Below are positions 62,866 to 64,000 of a DNA stretch of 64,000 nucleotides, one piece after another (position 1 is the first letter of the stretch; each line of letters opens with the position of its first letter). The notes under the pieces are model-generated. The model was not told where the DNA came from. It saw nothing but the letters and a program-made list of their open reading frames with translations, and ran no database searches. The position numbers were made by a program, and so were the translations under genes. Origin of the DNA: Aphrocallistes beatrix (lineage: Eukaryota; Porifera; Hexactinellida; Sceptrulophora; Aphrocallistidae); assembly GCA_963281255.1 (NCBI GenBank), contig OY725488.1, positions 868,001 through 932,000 of the forward strand, read 5' to 3'.

Positions 62866-64000
62866 CTAGGGGGGAGGCCGGAAACACTGCAACATGAATT
62901 TACTCTTAATAGAGCACACTACCACAACTTGGCCATTAGGAGCTATACCAATTCCATTCGGATGTGCAAAGTTCCCGCGCCTATCCCCATGCTCGCCTAT
63001 CTTGCACAACAGTTGCCCATTCTCGTCGAATGCTTTCAGTTCGTTGGTTGTCAAATCTGCAGCGTAGAGGAATCTTCTATTTCTGTCTATCGCAAAGAAG
63101 AGAGATTCATTGAGAACATCCTTGGAGACAAGATCTCTTAGGTGTGTCCCTTTCACATCGAATATTTGGATGGTATGGTCACTGTTATTTACGAGTACGT
63201 ACATCTCTTGCCCTAACACCTTGATGTCCATTAGACGGTCCTTGGCCGGATTTAAGGAGGGGGCCAGTTTGATCCTGTCCTTGACGTTTAGATCCTGGTC
63301 TAGGAGTATCACATTACAACTCTGACGCTCGCAAGCATAGACATTACCTTCTTTATCAATATCCAAGCCAGTAAGTGGAACTTTGTGAATTTCATGATTC
63401 AGTAAAATTCCTTCCATCGAAAACTTGGTTATTGCTAGTGAGGAGGACACGAAGAGGAAATCCTTAAAAACACAGACTCCCCACGCATACTTCAGTCCGA
63501 TGTTTTCGATGACGAGTTGTTTGTATACTTTCGGTTCGATATCCTGGTACATCGGTTCTCCATCCTTCGAATAGAACCAAATGCATTGAGCAGTTGAATC
63601 AGTGATGTAAATTTTCCCGGAAGGTGCAATGGTCAGTCCTTGTGGGTTGCTCATCTGATTGGGACCCTGTGTACCCTTCGTGGCACTGGCCCATACCAGT
63701 CCCATTATGTGTTTAGGCGATGCTACTGGTTGTACCTTCGGAATGACTGCATTGATGGGCGTCAATTTGAAAATGGACGTACAGGACGATTCCCAATTAC
63801 AAGATTGCATTGCGCCTGTTACTTTTCTTGCACAGGTGTCAATCAATTTACGATTTACGATGGGAATTAGCATGTCAAGAGGGAGCTGTGATCCATAAAG
63901 TTTATATGAATCCAAAAATTCGTCTATGAACAGTGATCCAACTCTGTCAGAACGAAGAGAGACGGTTCCTTGTTGGCAGGAGTGGATGGTGAAAAAGTCT
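62866..64000 (-). CDS. Second caspase-NHL fusion protein (5' end beyond window)
   Basis: The frame is open through position 64000, so the gene is truncated by the window; the p20 part with the catalytic dyad is not visible. The visible N-terminal part is the caspase p10 subunit (DFFTIHSCQQG, then SLRSDRVGSLFIDEFLDSY; the usual RN is RS). A conserved linker (MLIPIVNRKL, CNWESSCTS) leads to the NHL propeller (MSNPQGLTIAPSGKIYITD, AHPNGIGIAPNGQVVVVCS). It is a paralogue of the gene at 9.1-10.8 kb, in opposite orientation. A 214-bp stretch (63119-63332) is almost identical to that gene at 10298-10511, while neighbouring parts differ much more. Confidence 0.85.
   Translation of the reverse strand, partial: DFFTIHSCQQGTVSLRSDRVGSLFIDEFLDSYKLYGSQLPLDMLIPIVNRKLIDTCARKVTGAMQSCNWESSCTSIFKLTPINAVIPKVQPVASPKHIMGLVWASATKGTQGPNQMSNPQGLTIAPSGKIYITDSTAQCIWFYSKDGEPMYQDIEPKVYKQLVIENIGLKYAWGVCVFKDFLFVSSSLAITKFSMEGILLNHEIHKVPLTGLDIDKEGNVYACERQSCNVILLDQDLNVKDRIKLAPSLNPAKDRLMDIKVLGQEMYVLVNNSDHTIQIFDVKGTHLRDLVSKDVLNESLFFAIDRNRRFLYAADLTTNELKAFDENGQLLCKIGEHGDRRGNFAHPNGIGIAPNGQVVVVCSIKSKFMLQCFRPPP

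Overview
This is a eukaryotic, almost certainly metazoan, window. It carries an adhesion-GPCR pair, caspases, a CARD-like protein, MSH4, KIN17, NOL6, BANF1, a CLIP-170-like protein, RABEPK and ACMSD. Introns are mostly 45-215 bp, intergenic DNA is short, and several long genes are intronless. This compactness, together with the gene content, suggests an early-branching animal such as a sponge. That is an inference: no ribosomal or mitochondrial marker is present to settle it.

Layout. 0.4-1.1 kb (-): a small CARD-like protein with a C-terminal membrane anchor. 1.6 kb: a hAT-type MITE. 3.2-6.4 kb (+): MSH4 in seven exons. 7.1-8.0 kb: a 12-bp palindromic satellite. 9.1-10.8 kb (+): a caspase fused to an NHL beta-propeller. 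11.3-12.0 kb (-): RNase T2. 12.5-15.8 kb (-): NOL6. 15.9-16.6 kb (-): an unrecognised protein closely upstream of NOL6. 17.0-18.3 kb (-): ACMSD. 19.1-27.4 kb (-): adhesion GPCR copy 1, for which I could resolve all 21 exons in frame (1,887 aa). 28.7-49.1 kb (-): adhesion GPCR copy 2, a recent tandem duplicate split by a 10.9-kb insertion (35,310-46,213) in one intron. The insertion holds an 8.1-kb satellite, two exons of a foreign UBA-like gene and nested MITEs. 50.2-51.3 kb (+): an orphan seven-helix membrane protein. 52.1-54.8 kb (-): a CLIP-170-like protein. 55.8-56.1 kb (-): a decayed copy of the MSH4 3' end. 56.7-59.5 kb (-): KIN17 with a repeat-filled intron. 59.8-60.9 kb (-): RABEPK. 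61.8-62.1 kb (-): BANF1. 62.9-64.0 kb (-): a second caspase-NHL gene, cut by the window edge.

Two themes stand out. The first is surface-receptor and death-signalling innovation: a CARD-anchor protein, two caspase-NHL fusions, and GPCRs whose ectodomain is an eight-exon module of unfamiliar type present twice with identical intron phases. The second is unusually readable repeat dynamics. Because the two GPCR copies are near-identical down to their introns, each serves as the empty-site control for insertions in the other. This fixes the ends of a hAT MITE, a large composite insertion and Helitron/Helentron-like fragments. It also shows a coding minisatellite expanding from 1 to 14 units.

Housekeeping genes (MSH4, NOL6, ACMSD, CLIP, KIN17, RABEPK, BANF1) appear intact. 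No tRNA, rRNA or CRISPR feature was seen.
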